Assembly (NCBI GenBank): GCA_022747635.1
Contig: JAKTNV010000007.1
Coordinates: 3,979,905-4,043,904, forward strand
DNA length: 64,000 bases
Direction: 5' to 3'
Source: Hetaerina americana
Taxonomy: Eukaryota > Arthropoda > Insecta > Odonata > Calopterygidae
A model generated the notes under the pieces. The model did no database searches. It had not been told where the DNA came from and worked only from the letters and a program-made list of their open reading frames with translations. The first letter of the stretch is position 1. Every line of letters begins with the position of its first letter. A program made the position numbers and the translations under genes. Below, in pieces: positions 11,701 through 22,014 of this stretch.

Positions 11701-12519
11701 CAAGAAGGGGAGACTCTACTATCAAATGGACACCTAAAGAATCAATTAAAGACCAGCTAACTCAAAAGATACTATAAAAATAAAAACGTATCAAAACGTG
11801 TTCACCTTGAAGTAAAAAATGAAATAGTGTTTTCATTAATACCATAATAACACAAAACGGCAAATTGGCGAAACGACAAACATGAATTTAGGCCGGTCAC
11901 TTCGGGAAATAAATTACCAATTGCTATCTTTTACTATTAATCACTTATATCAACAATAATTAAGCACCATTAATTCATTTTTTCAGATGTCACTAAGGCT
12001 ACTTTACGTAGTTTATAGGATTGACTTTATTAAGCTCTCCTAAGCTTCGTGACCAGACCAACGGCACTCTTACTGACACGTCCCAATGGAATTCGTACAA
12101 TTTTTACATGGTTTCGATCGAGGTAAGTGGTAGTTACCATAAAATTTGTCTCGTGGACCTTGTGAGCAAATGATTGTGTTTGAGTGGAAAACCTCTCCTT
12201 GAAATCCTAAAGTTTCCCAATATTTTTGTCAATGTACATTGGAACTCTACAAATGTATGTTTCAATCAAAAGACGAATGAATTGCTATTGAAATTAAAAT
12301 TTTGATTGATTTTGAAACACAAGAAAACACCATGGTTAGAGAAATTAAAGGGAGAAATGAAGCTCGTTGAAAAATCACCTAGAGCAATTACACTTCAGAG
12401 TGTGTTCCAGAGTCAATCTGTAATAATCATTCTGGAATATGACTTAGAACGAGACTTTTTGGAATTCCAATATGATAATTCATATTATGATAGCGGATTT
12501 AGGTTTTGCGTTCTGCAAG
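11701..12519. other. AT-rich DNA, nothing recognised
   Basis: About 800 bases of AT-rich sequence without repeats or coding signals that I recognise. The open frame beginning at 12306 runs into the TA/TACA microsatellite and is an artefact. Confidence 0.45.
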
Positions 12520-12583
12520 GAACATACATATATACATATGAACACATGTATGTATGTATATATATATACATATATATATATAC

Positions 12584-12638
<55 letters not shown>

Positions 12639-12696
12639 CATATATATATATATGAGTGTATATATATATATATATACACTCATATATACAGAAACA
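12520..12696. repeat. (TA)n / (TATACA)n microsatellite
   Basis: Imperfect TA array with interspersed CA and GT steps. A second, perfect TA array lies at 12857-12900, so the SINE copy between them is bracketed by TA tracts. Confidence 0.95.
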
Positions 12697-12853
12697 GATA
12701 TAAGGAAAAGGGATAGGAACACACATAAAGGACGAACACAATAGGGGTGCGGAAGGCGGAATCGAACGGATCACAAGAGTAAAAATATTTCCTTGACCGG
12801 GACTCGAACCTCGGATCTTTCCACTTGCCGGGCGGATGCTCTTAACCTTAAGT

Positions 12854-12858
<5 letters not shown>
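12697..12858 (-). repeat. SINE family A, copy 3
   Basis: Reverse-strand tRNA-like head with box B GGTTCGAGTCC (12800-12810), GGTTAAGAGCATCCGCCCGG upstream of it, and the family tail with GTGTTCGTCCTTTATGTGTG downstream. Bracketed by TA microsatellites on both sides. Confidence 0.82.
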
Positions 12859-12902
<44 letters not shown>

Positions 12903-12914
12903 GTATATCTATAT

Positions 12915-13224
12915 TTTTTAAGGTAATCTACCGGTTAAGGTAGGTTCTTGGATGGACACAACTACCAAACAAACATTTTATTACTCCTAACAAAACACAA
13001 AATCCATCATCCTACTCTATATCAGGTCCCTCTTCATCTCGGAGTACTTTCTTCCTCCCTTCATACCGTCCAACATCCCTATCCTGTTCCTTCCCATTCC
13101 TCTTTTGCCCAACCTTCTCCCCTCTATCACAGTCTTCAACATCTCACTGCCGGTGAGATGTTGAAGACTGTGATATCTTCATCCACTTTTCCTGCCACCA
13201 CAGGATTTCTCCCAAAAAAACCCC
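12915..13224 (-). mobile_element. RTE LINE 3' end, rearranged
   Basis: The reverse strand matches the last ~60 codons and 3'UTR of the intact RTE (24800-25082), ending in GGTAGATTACC and T/A-rich sequence at 12915. Within it, bases 13153-13174 are an inverted copy of 13126-13147, after which the reverse-strand RTE sequence resumes (QEKWMK motif, GEIL) to about 13224. There it joins Penelope-like coding sequence in an open frame. Confidence 0.88.
13126..13174. repeat. Perfect snap-back palindrome, 22-bp arms, 5-nt loop
   Basis: ATCACAGTCTTCAACATCTC plus AC (13126-13147) is followed by loop TGCCG and its exact reverse complement (13153-13174). In the intact RTE only the first arm exists, so the second arm is a local inverted duplication inside this copy. 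Confidence 0.95.
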
Positions 13225-14640
13225 TCTCTTCGCCTCTAGACCCGAGGGCAAGGAGAGTACAAGTGGTTGGTGTTCAAGGAATGCGGAGATTCTTTCGGTG
13301 GGAGAATTGTAACTGGAAACTATAGGACGACAGGGGATGTTGGATTTGTGTATTTTTGGGAGGAGATAAAACTGGGGTGTTCTGGGGTTTGGGGGTGAAA
13401 GTAGGGATATGTCTTGGGAGGTGAGGCCTTCTTCTGGTCCGGAGTGGAGGAGAAAAGACCGAATTTCGGTTTGGAAAGTTTTTGTTGGGTTTTTGGTTAG
13501 AGTGGTATAGGTGGATGTATCGTTCAGGTGAGCGAGGGCTTTGGAAATATAATCATCGGTGTTTAGAATTACAACAGAGGAGCCTTTATCGGCGGAGGTA
13601 ACAACGATGTTAGGATTGGACTGTAGGGTTTTTAGGGCATGACGTTCGTTCATGGAGAGGTTATTTTTCGGTCTGAGATGTTTTCTGAAGGATTGATTGG
13701 AAACTTTTTCGATAAGGAGACGTATAAGAATTTCGACAGGATGGTTACTAGGAAGGGGTTTTGGCTCATGAGTTGAAGCCGGGCGGAATTTGTCAAGTGC
13801 GGGATTGGTTTTTAGGTTACTGAAAGGTTTACTTTGTGATTTCCAGAAGGCGCGCCCTCGAAGGTTTCGGCAGAAATTGAGGGTATCAGTGAGTATGTTT
13901 ATGTGGTTTATTTTTGGTGTAGGGGAGAAGGATAGGCCTTTACTAAGAACGGATATTTCATTGTCTGAAAGGCTGGTGTTTGAAAGGTTTACAATGTCAT
14001 TGGCATTGTCGGAGGGAGGGGGGGTGTTGGGATTGTTCGGTGGTGGCTGGCGTTTTGGAAAAACCGGAGGGCCTTTGGGAGGAGGGGGAAGGTTGTAAAT
14101 GCTGCGGAGGTCGGGCTTATATTGAAAGAGTGGGGGTGGTTGAGGAGGAGGTGGCGGGAAAGGGTGAGAGTGTGGAATTTTGAGACCAACTCGGAAGTAG
14201 GAAATACACAAGTTGGACAGCTTTTTAAGGAGAGTTTGACGTTTTTGTTGGAGGGAACGTAGGGCAGACGAAATTATGGCGTTGAGTTGTGGAATTAGGT
14301 GAGCAGAAGCCAACGAGATTATTTTAAAGAGGGAAAAAAGGCTTGATTTGTGTTGTTCACGAATGCATTGGTATTGCATAAGGATAAGGTGGGTGTATTC
14401 TAAAGATTTTTGGTAAGAAAATGCATTGAGTTTGGGGTGGATATCGGGAAGAGTAGCAGATAGTGGTAGGGAAATGACTAGACCGTTGGGAACGATTCCT
14501 AAGGACAGGCAGGAGGTGAGAAACTCGGTGTGGCTTGTGTATTTGCGAACTTATAGGCGTGACGGCGAAAATTTCGGATCCAAAACGGAATGGGATAGAA
14601 GTGGTCCATGTTTAGGCGATTGAGAAGGTTGTTGGCACTG
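13225..14640 (-). mobile_element. Penelope-like element, N-terminal half, inverted
   Basis: A 411-codon reverse-strand frame (14379 to 13144) is Penelope-like reverse transcriptase for its first ~385 residues. Seen: a Pro-rich N-terminal stretch (73-125), NLSNTSLSDNEISVLSKGLSF (131-151, the start of the conserved region), ADKGSSVVIL (263-272), FYLLPKIHK (337-345) and RPIVSS (351-356), all signature blocks of Penelope-like RTs. The frame then runs in frame into the RTE fragment (GEILWWQEKWM). Catalytic core boxes with the Asp pair are missing: they would lie between this half and the oppositely oriented C-terminal half starting near 14640. Upstream coding sequence of the N-terminus extends to about 14640 with stops. 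Inactive. Confidence 0.88.
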
Positions 14641-15865
14641 ATTCTTTCAACAATTTTTATCCGCCATAAATTCATCTTTCACTGTTAAATTCACCTCTTC
14701 CATTTCAGACTCCACCATCACCTTTCTTGACACAGACATCTCACTTCAAAACAACAAATTCACTACTTCAGTACACATCAAAGCCACTAACCATCAGCAA
14801 TACCTACACCACACTAGCTGTCATCCTCAACACACGAAACGCTCGATTCCTAACTCTCTTTCTATCCGCGGACACCGAATTTGCAACACCACAGCCACTC
14901 TCAACAAATACCTTGACAATCTACATCTTGCACTCCTCAAACGCGGTTACCCAGAAAAGTTACTACAAAATAAAATCCACCGCTCCACCCGACCACACAC
15001 ACCACACAATAACAAGCCCACATCTGACGCAGGACTCAACCTTTGCACCACCTATTTCCCCGGATCACACATACTGAAAACCCTCCCTAAAGAACTGTCT
15101 CCAATTTTACATGACAATGACGCGACCTCATCCTTACTACCCCAATGCCCATCTATCGCATACAGACGACCCGCCAATCTCAAAAACCCCGTGACAAATT
15201 TCCCAATATTTCCCCAACTTGCAACCGCCCCCGATGTAAAACCTGTCCTCTTATTATGCCTACTCCCCTCTCCCTACATCCCCTCATTGCCCCCTCACCT
15301 CGTTCCCACGCTAATTGCCTCTCAAAAAATATTATTTATCTTTTATCATGCAAACATTGCACTTCCTTTTACATAGGCGAATGCATTACCCCCTTATCCA
15401 TCCGAATGAATAATCACCGGTGCTCCTGCAATTCTGCCTCACTCTCTTCTCTTCCTATCCCTTCACACGCCAATTCCCATAACCTTTCATTCAACCAGTG
15501 TTTTGCCCTCAGCATCCTAGAATCCCTACCTGATTCAGCCACCAATATAGAGGTGAGAACTCGTGAATCCGCCTACATATTAGCTTTCCGTTCTTTCAAA
15601 ATTCCCACCCTTAACCGCCATATTTAATTTCCCTCCCAGCATTCCCTCCACGCCTCCCCTCCCCGCCCATACCTCTTTCCCCTCTCCACAGCAACAGCAT
15701 ATTTTCAATCTCTCTTGAAGAAGGCCTCTGAGAGGGCCGAAAGCTCGAACAATTTACCGTGTGAGTGTCCTTTTAATGTTGCTATTCTATTCTATTTGTG
15801 TTATATTGTGTCAGCCCATTATTGTGCCGCTCGTGTGAGTTTTTCCATACAATCGTTATATATAT
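14640..15865 (+). mobile_element. Penelope-like element, C-terminal half with GIY-YIG endonuclease
   Basis: Forward frames continue the Penelope-like protein. About 14700-15180 codes for the thumb-side region (TITFLDTDIS, LLKRGYPEKLL, then PRECLSP-like segment), broken by a frameshift near 15180. The frame 15145-15627 (160 codons) carries the linker with CNRPRCKTCPL (Cys pair, residues 26-35), the GIY-YIG motifs IIYLLSC (63-69) and SFYIGE (74-79), conserved Arg at 87 and a Glu in RTRESAYI (141). These are the nicking-endonuclease features of Penelope-like elements. The 3'UTR runs to about 15860. Together with 13225-14640 it forms one element whose 5' half is inverted and whose RT palm is lost. 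Confidence 0.88.
15715..15742 (+). ncRNA. Possible degenerate hammerhead core in Penelope-like 3' region
   Basis: TTGAAGA (15715-15721), a short GGCCTCT/AGAGGGCC hairpin (15723-15738, one bulge) and GAAA (15739-15742) have the order of a hammerhead core: CUGAUGA, stem II, GAAA. Penelope-like elements are known to carry hammerhead motifs. Two core bases differ from consensus and I did not establish stems I and III, so activity is unlikely. Confidence 0.3.
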
Positions 15866-15899
15866 AAACCATAAACACAGTAATCAACCCGGAGGTCAT
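15866..15899 (-). repeat. SINE family B 3'-tail fragment
   Basis: AACCATAAACACAGTAATCA and the following CCCGGAGGTC match the reverse complement of the family B end at 27590-27630 with two differences. Only the terminal ~34 bases are present, wedged between the Penelope-like element and the Jockey-type LINE. Confidence 0.55.
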
Positions 15900-16429
15900 T
15901 TCTGGAGATCGGCTATTGTGGTCTACTGTGTGAACTGTGTTCAGAGAACTGTGTTTATCACGGATCTTTTGAGTAACCACTCTGAATCTCTTCAGGAAAC
16001 AGCTGCTTGGTAAAGGGTAACGAAATTAGAGTGTAGGATTGGTTTCTCGTGACTCCCGGTGGGGTGGCTAACCTAGACCCATCTTCTCACACTGGGAGGT
16101 GTTCGAAAGCCATAGTGTATAAAAAGGTTGTCTCAGTCGATCCCCTCTGGAAAGAGGGCTTGCACCTCCTAGCACTTCCAGGGAATCGGCTGGGTCCACT
16201 TCTTAGGGACTGTAGGGACTAATAGGGACATAGGATAGGGACAACTACGTTAGGGATTTAGAAATTCTAAAGTAGGTAGTGGAGTGTTTAGGGTGGCTGA
16301 CAGGTCCGCCTGTGCCCGCATCGCTCGCGATCGGATCGGGTGGGGTGTCGGGTTTCCTTAGCACTCCTTTTTAGATAAAGTAAACCGAGGAACAGGGGGT
16401 TTACCCCCCTTTTTTCAGAGACTAGGAAA

Positions 16430-18332
16430 ATGTTTCGTTCTCCACCTCGTGTGGAGAAAGACAGGAACGTGCGACAAATAGGGAAAATCCTAATCCCTAA
16501 TAATATAAGGGAAGTCCTTTTCGCAAAAGAAAGTCAGTCAATCGAATCACGGGATCCTAGAATTCTTAAGAGGAGCCGACTCAAGGACTCCTTCTTCCCA
16601 CGGACAATACGGGATAGCAACTGCAGGGTTATAGATAGCAAAAATTCCACTTGCCACCCTCAGCGTCTAAAAAATAATTAGTTGTATTTAAATACATGCT
16701 CTTCCACTAACCATATGTGTTTTGCTATAATAACCCATTCTTTCCGAATGACCTCATTCGTGTTCCGTTCATCTGTTTTTAAGTCTCCCTTTCAATCCCT
16801 CGTCCCTCTCCGCGGGGGCAAATTCCTGCTACCTGCAACGTTGGGTCGCATTCCCTGCCATTTAGAGACTCTTTGGGGGTAGAGTGTTTCGTGGTGCATT
16901 TTCATGTGGTAGTGATGTTTCAATTTCTTGCTTGTTGTGTCCTGGCTTCCGTGTTGTAGGATGTCTTTCGTGCTGCATCATGGGGTGCAGTTTTTTAGTT
17001 ATTTTGCGGTTTATGTGTTTGCATGAGTATTGGATGAAGGGATTTTTGCATGAGTGTGTGCGCTGCTGTGGGTGTTATTTTCCGTGTTGTTTTTTTTTGC
17101 ATGTGGTATTTTTCTTTTTTACGGTTGGTGACCTAACACTCCCCGCCACACGCCCTTGCGGCGGCTTGCGGGGTATTATGTAGATGTAGATGTAGAAGAG
17201 TTTTAGTGACAGCCAGGGGAAAATACCAAATAGGAACGAAGACAACTTGTGTAAAGACAGTATTGGTCGCGTTCCAACCGAAAAAAGAACTACCGATGTT
17301 CTCACTACGGCTATAGAGGATGAAAAAATTATTGAGGACATCCCCATCGAGATGAGTTCATCCGACTCAGACGACGACGGAGTTTTTGTAACGGCCAAGA
17401 ATGCCCGAAAACGAAAGCGTTCCAACAGACTTATTGATGCGTGTCCACAAACCAGCCCGCAAAATAGATACGCCCCTTTGATAGAAATTGACATAACCCC
17501 TCAAGGGAGACAGGCGGCAATAACGTCAGAGAAAAACGCGAAAACGGAAGTCACAAATGTGCCAAGAAATAATAGGCCACCTGCTATTATCGTGTACGAA
17601 ATCCTCAAACAAAAAGAATTCGTCATGAACATTAGGAAAATAGCTCGCGATCAAACATTCACAATAAATAAGACGAAGGAGGGATCTCGTCTTCAATTAA
17701 AAACAATCGAGGATTTCACAAATGTGCGTAAATTCCTTGACGATAAGAAGGCACAATACACCACCTGGGCTCGAAAAGGGGAACAAGTGTCCCGTTATGT
17801 AATTCATGGACTCGACGAAGGACTCGAAACAGATTTCATTTAAGAAGAGCTAACCGCAATAAACGTTCCGTGCGTGCACGTAAAAACGCTATCACAAAAC
17901 AAATTAGACCTATACGTCATAACTATAAAGAAAATTGACGGCTTTGACGTAAGAGAACTGGCCAATATTAAGCGGATATGCAGCCACATTGTAAAGATTA
18001 CGCTATATAGATACCAGGGACCACAACGCTGTTACAGATGCAATAGGTTTGGACACGGGTCTAGAAATTGCACGGCAGCACCAAGGTGTTACGTATGCGC
18101 GTCACAAGAACACGAAGGCATTAACTGTCCAAAATCTAGCAACATTCGCTGCTGCAACTGCGACGGTGACCACGAGGCAGGATCTAAAGAATGCCCAGTG
18201 TACATCAGCGAATGCGAGGAAAGAAAAGGTAGAAAGAAACAAGAAGGAATCACCCAAACGAAAGGCACGACAGAAAAAAATTTGGTTATTGACGCCCCCC
18301 CCCCCTCCCAAAGAAAATTACTGGACAAGTAA
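16430..18332 (+). pseudogene. Jockey-type ORF1 (Gag-like nucleic-acid-binding protein), broken
   Basis: ORF1 protein of the LINE, expected to coat the element RNA. It starts at ATG 16430 (MFRSPPRVEKD...), runs to 16681 and is interrupted there by a ~520-base insertion; it resumes near 17200. The middle (17247-17840) is a charged region followed by a segment typical of the Jockey ORF1 fold (TFTINKTKEGSRLQLKT), ends at a TAA (17841-17843), then continues in frame at 17844 and later. Three Cys-rich knuckles follow at about 18030-18194: CYRCNRFGHGSRNC (CCHC), CYVCASQEHEGINC and CCNCDGDHEAGSKEC. An overlapping frame at 18049-18582 carries a Gln-rich C-terminus (QQQMGILQQLLQQIQ), implying a frameshift near 18250-18300 in a run of C. 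Non-functional as it stands. Confidence 0.85.
16682..17200 (+). repeat. Dispersed repeat E inserted in Jockey ORF1
   Basis: Sequence foreign to ORF1 separates its two parts. The end is diagnostic: CTAACACTCCCCGCCACACG, then TTGCGGCGGCTTGCGGGGTA and a TATGTAGATGTAGATGTAG tail, shared with 34919-34992, 56335-56395 (core) and reverse copies elsewhere. The part before 16880 may be a different insertion or divergent 5' region. A target-site duplication is not evident. Confidence 0.7.
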
Positions 18333-18571
18333 AGCGGCAGGAAAAATCAGCCAGGCCGATACCCCAAATGGGAAGGGCACAGAAAACACCGACACTGCTC
18401 AGGGAATGCCTCTGAACACAGCAAAGGGTATGGACGAAGCACTTAGAAAACCAATGGACGAAGGAGTTAAAAACATCCTAAATACGATCGCCTCAATGCT
18501 GCAACAGCAGATGGGAATTCTCCAGCAGCTACTTCAGCAAATTCAGAACATGTTTTCAACTCAGACCAACT

Positions 18572-21274
18572 ATGGCCCTTAGAGAACGAAACGCGACGGT
18601 CATGCTGACCTGGAACGCCAACGGCGGGGTTCAGCGAAAAACTGACGAACTTGTCTTTCTCCTGAAACGACAAAAGATAGTAATATGTGCTATTACAGAA
18701 ACACACCTTCGGCCAGAACAATCGTGGGCTGTTCCTGGTTATAAAGTCATCCGAAAAGATAGGAAGCTAGCTCCAGGGAAACCCGCGTCTGGAGGAGTAG
18801 CCATCCTGGTGAGGGAGGATTTTATAATAAAAGGCGTAATAGAACCTGAAACAACTGCGAACACAGAGGTAATTGGGGTGCAGGTCACCACTAAAATCGG
18901 TAGCATTAATTTTTTCTCCTGCTACATACCACCTTGTAAGCATTTTTACGAAAATGACTTTGATGAAATCACCAAAAAAGGAGGAAAGACAGTTATAACG
19001 GGTGATTTTAACGCAAAAAGCCCGATATGGAATTGCCCAAACGAAAATACTAAGGGAAAGAAACTCTCAAAATGGGTAGGCTTAAAATCCGCTTTTATTT
19101 GCGCCCCATTTGGACCAACTCGGCTTAGGGGACGAGATGTTATCGACTTCTCAGTAATGATCGATATAAGTAAGGCAGCCAAATCACAAACTCTAACAAG
19201 CCTCAGCAGTGACCATTTCCCAGTCATCACTCACATTGGAACAATACCTTGTCAAATGGGAAAGAGTAGAAAACTCTGTTATGGTCTGGTCAACTGGGAC
19301 CAATTCAGAAAAACAGTCGCCGATAGACTTCCGACGAAAATCATCCCGCAAAGTGAGGAGGAAATTGACGACATGGTCACAATTCTGACAGACGCAATAT
19401 TAAATGCAATGAAAACAGAGATCCCTCAGAAAAAACGAGGCCAATTAGACTTCTTAAGAATCCCCAAGCCTGTGAAAGAACTAATCCGAGAAAAGAACAA
19501 AGCTTTAAAAGAATACCATAGATACGGCACGAAGGCTTACAAAATGCGATACCAAAAGCTAACCAAGGAGGTAAGACAAGTAATTCAGGCTCACAAGGAG
19601 AAAAAGTGGACAGACAAGCTACTCTCTTTAAATGCACAAGACCAGTCAATCTGGCGCTTAGCAAAAAAGATTCGAGATCAAGGAATGGAACCCACCTCTG
19701 AAAACAGACGACAACAGATGTATATATGACGCACAGGAGATAGCAGAAATTATTGCCGAATACCTGGAAGATGTTTTTACATTAAAACAGACCGTGTCTG
19801 AAGACGAGAATTTTATCAATGACAACGCAACCAATCGGGAAGCAGAGTTCAGGACGCCTGAATTAAAACTCGAGGACATTGTCGACATCATAAAAGGACT
19901 CGCAAATGGGAAAGCGCCAGGGATTGACGGCATCCCCAACGAAGTAATCAAAAAGTTACCAACCGCGGCAGGGGATTACTTAATTAAAATCGCCCCAGCA
20001 ATGTTAAACACAGGATATTTTCCAAAACAATGGAAAGAAGCAAAGGTGATTTGCATCCCTAAGAGAGGGGGAAGATGGCTAAAGGCGAAAGACTTTCGAC
20101 CAATCTCTCTCTTATCAAACCTAAGCAAGGTGATTGAAACGCTCATCCTTCCAGAAATAAATAGAACCCTAAGCTAAAGGAATATTACCCCTCCCGAACA
20201 GTTTGGGTTTCGTAGCAAAATGTCCACTACTCACCAAATAAGCCGGGTCCTTGATTTTATATCAGACGCAAGAAATAAAAAAGGCACTCTATAGGAGTAT
20301 TTTTAGACATCTCTAAAGCCTTCGACAGGGTTTGGCACCAGGGCCTCATCGCTAAAATGCATCATTTAAACCTACCTAGGTGGCTAATTAACTGGACGCA
20401 GTCTTATCTGACGGATAGGAGTTTTATAGTGAGGTGGAGGGATGCGACCTCGGACTCCAAAAAGATAGGGACGGGCGTACCGCAGGGATCGGTATTAGGC
20501 CCTACGCTCTTCAACCTCTTTACATCTGACCTACCAATTCCTCGCCAGAACTGGAATGCAATTGCAGGATTATATGCAGATGATTTAGGCATCGTGACAA
20601 AGAGTATGTACCCAAACCAAGCCGTCAAATACATGGAGGAAGACTAGACCCCATTTTTAAATGGTATAAAAACCGGCGACTTGACGTAAATGAAAGGAAG
20701 TCACAGGCCATACACTTTCCAAAGCCGTTCTCTTCTGACCAGCCCAGGATGGTACAAATAAACGGACACGATTTAGTATACAAGGACAGTGTTAAATATC
20801 TCGGGGTGAAATTTGACGGAAACCTACCTATGGACAAGCATGTATTACATGTAATAGGAAAGGTTGCAGGGACAAGGGCAAGACTCTCCCCCTTGTTAAA
20901 ATCAAAGGAAGTCCCCCGAGATATGAAGCTTTTAATCTTCAAAGGGGCAATCAGGCCAATAATAACTTATGCGGCTCCAGCATGGATAGGGTTATTGAAG
21001 AAAACTTCTTGGGAAAGATTGGAAAGCATTGAGAAAAGAACACTAAAATCAATATGGGGATTGCGAGGGTTGTACCGTTACAATGGCGACATTCATAAGG
21101 AATTGAACGTAAGAACGCTTAGAGAGGAAACAGGCGACCTAGCTAAAAGCTACTATGACAAAATTAAAAACAACCCACATTTTATAATTAGAAACATCGC
21201 CATCGACAAGGAATCTACCTGGGAGAAGCATAGGAGGCCGCAGCACTCCATTGAGGCACCAAAATATGCAAAAT
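18572..21274 (+). pseudogene. Jockey-type ORF2 (endonuclease + reverse transcriptase), broken
   Basis: Polyprotein that nicks target DNA and reverse-transcribes the element RNA. From ATG 18572 the endonuclease is intact in sequence: TWN (N15), ITETH (E43), GDFNAK (D145, N147), VIDF (D192), SDHF (D214, H215). The frame shifts near 19690. RT fingers follow (GKAPGIDGIPNEV; FRPISLLSNLSK at about 20095-20130), a stop at 20175, a shift near 20292, then box A LDISKAFDRVWH, GVPQGSVLGP and LYADDLG (about 20570-20590), a stop near 20646 and the thumb/C-terminal region (VKYLGVKFDG, ITYAAPAW) from 20749 to 21274. At least three frameshifts and two stops; catalytic motifs themselves remain, so decay is moderate. 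Confidence 0.88.
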
Positions 21275-21404
21275 AAATGTATATTTAAAATATACAATAT
21301 AAAAATGACAAAAAAAAATAAATGGTCCAACAATAAAATGACACTGTTTTAAGCTTCAGTAGAAGCAAACAGAAAAATGTCCCGTTTTCTGGACGAACGG
21401 CACA

Positions 21405-21645
21405 CATCATCAACCCGAAGGTCGGTTTAGTAGGTGATGGTTGAGTTCACCCAGTACTAAGCCCGATACGGCGTGTTTAATTACCACATCAGGGTAATAA
21501 GGGCCAGTTCCTTTCTCTGTGCCGGTTATGGTTTCCCAGGAGGATCTGGTCCCCGAAAAATCACTTTAGCTTGCCTGGGAATCGAACCCGGGACCCTCCG
21601 GTAAGCGGTCCAACGCTCGGCCCCCTGGATTACCGCGACCAAATG
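21405..21645 (-). repeat. SINE family B, copy 1
   Basis: On the reverse strand a tRNA-like head with box B GGTTCGATTCC (21578-21588), preceded by GGCCGAGCGTTGGACCGCTT, then body (CCGGCACAGAGAAAGG) and tail (ACTAAACCGACCTTCGGGTT). Closely similar to 27395-27640 on the forward strand. No poly(A). Confidence 0.85.
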
Positions 21646-21649
21646 TATG

Positions 21650-21720
21650 TACATATGTATGTATATATATATATAGATATATATTTATTTATATATAATT
21701 ATAAATAATATATAATTATA
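21650..21720. repeat. TA-rich microsatellite at RTE insertion site
   Basis: (TATG)n/(TA)n and AT-rich sequence. Its last 11 bases ATATAATTATA (21710-21720) are the left copy of the RTE target-site duplication. Confidence 0.9.
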
Positions 21721-21770
21721 CCCTCCCCGGACTACAACCTTGACGTGGTGGAAGGGCTTGTGCGTTCCGA

Positions 21771-21824
21771 TGACCCCTAGAGCTGTACTGGCGGGAGTAA
21801 TAAAAATTGCTCCTGGTAGGGTCA
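21771..21824 (+). promoter_or_regulatory. Conserved 5'UTR hairpin of the RTE element
   Basis: TGACCCCTA (21771-21779) pairs with TAGGGTCA (21817-21824) with one bulged C; inside, GGAG (21794-21797) pairs with CTCC (21810-21813) around an A/T-rich loop. The copies at about 2228-2284 and, on the reverse strand, 60480-60530 keep the pairing almost entirely. The role is unknown; it may matter for RNA processing or translation. Confidence 0.4.
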
Positions 21825-22014
21825 CCCATGCCAGATAGGTCGAAGGTTAGGAGCCAGACGAAAGGTAGTCCACGCAGCGTCTGTTCCTCAGTGAGGCGGC
21901 TGCAATGGCGTCTGACCCCAGTGGGGCGGCCAGTAAGTGATGGTGTCACGTTAAAAACACTATTGAGGAAGGCAACGGGAAACCACCTCAATTATCATTC
22001 CCAAGAACAATGTG

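Larger units (their letters stand above)
15900..21340 (+). mobile_element. Jockey-type LINE, near full length, decayed
   Basis: A two-ORF non-LTR retrotransposon: 5'UTR (15900-16429), ORF1 with zinc knuckles (16430-18332, interrupted by an insertion), ORF2 with endonuclease and reverse transcriptase (18572-21274), short 3'UTR and A-rich end with AATAAA-like motifs (21275-21340). Absence of an RNase H domain and the GVPQGSVLGP and YADD boxes point to the Jockey clade. The 5' boundary is approximate. Several frameshifts and stops rule out autonomy, but the element is not truncated, so it was once a complete insertion. No target-site duplication was identified. Confidence 0.88.

Noticed and set aside
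13790..14183. Forward-strand Gly-rich frames
   Set aside because: Antisense shadows of the Pro-rich N-terminal part of the Penelope-like frame.
21721..21830. HDV-like ribozyme at the RTE 5' end
   Set aside because: I tried to place P1, P2 and the catalytic C by eye and found no convincing double pseudoknot; only the simple hairpin remains.
22012..22014. GTG as start codon of the RTE protein
   Set aside because: A non-ATG initiator in a eukaryotic element is not needed; the next codon is ATG (22015) and the upstream sequence is 5'UTR.
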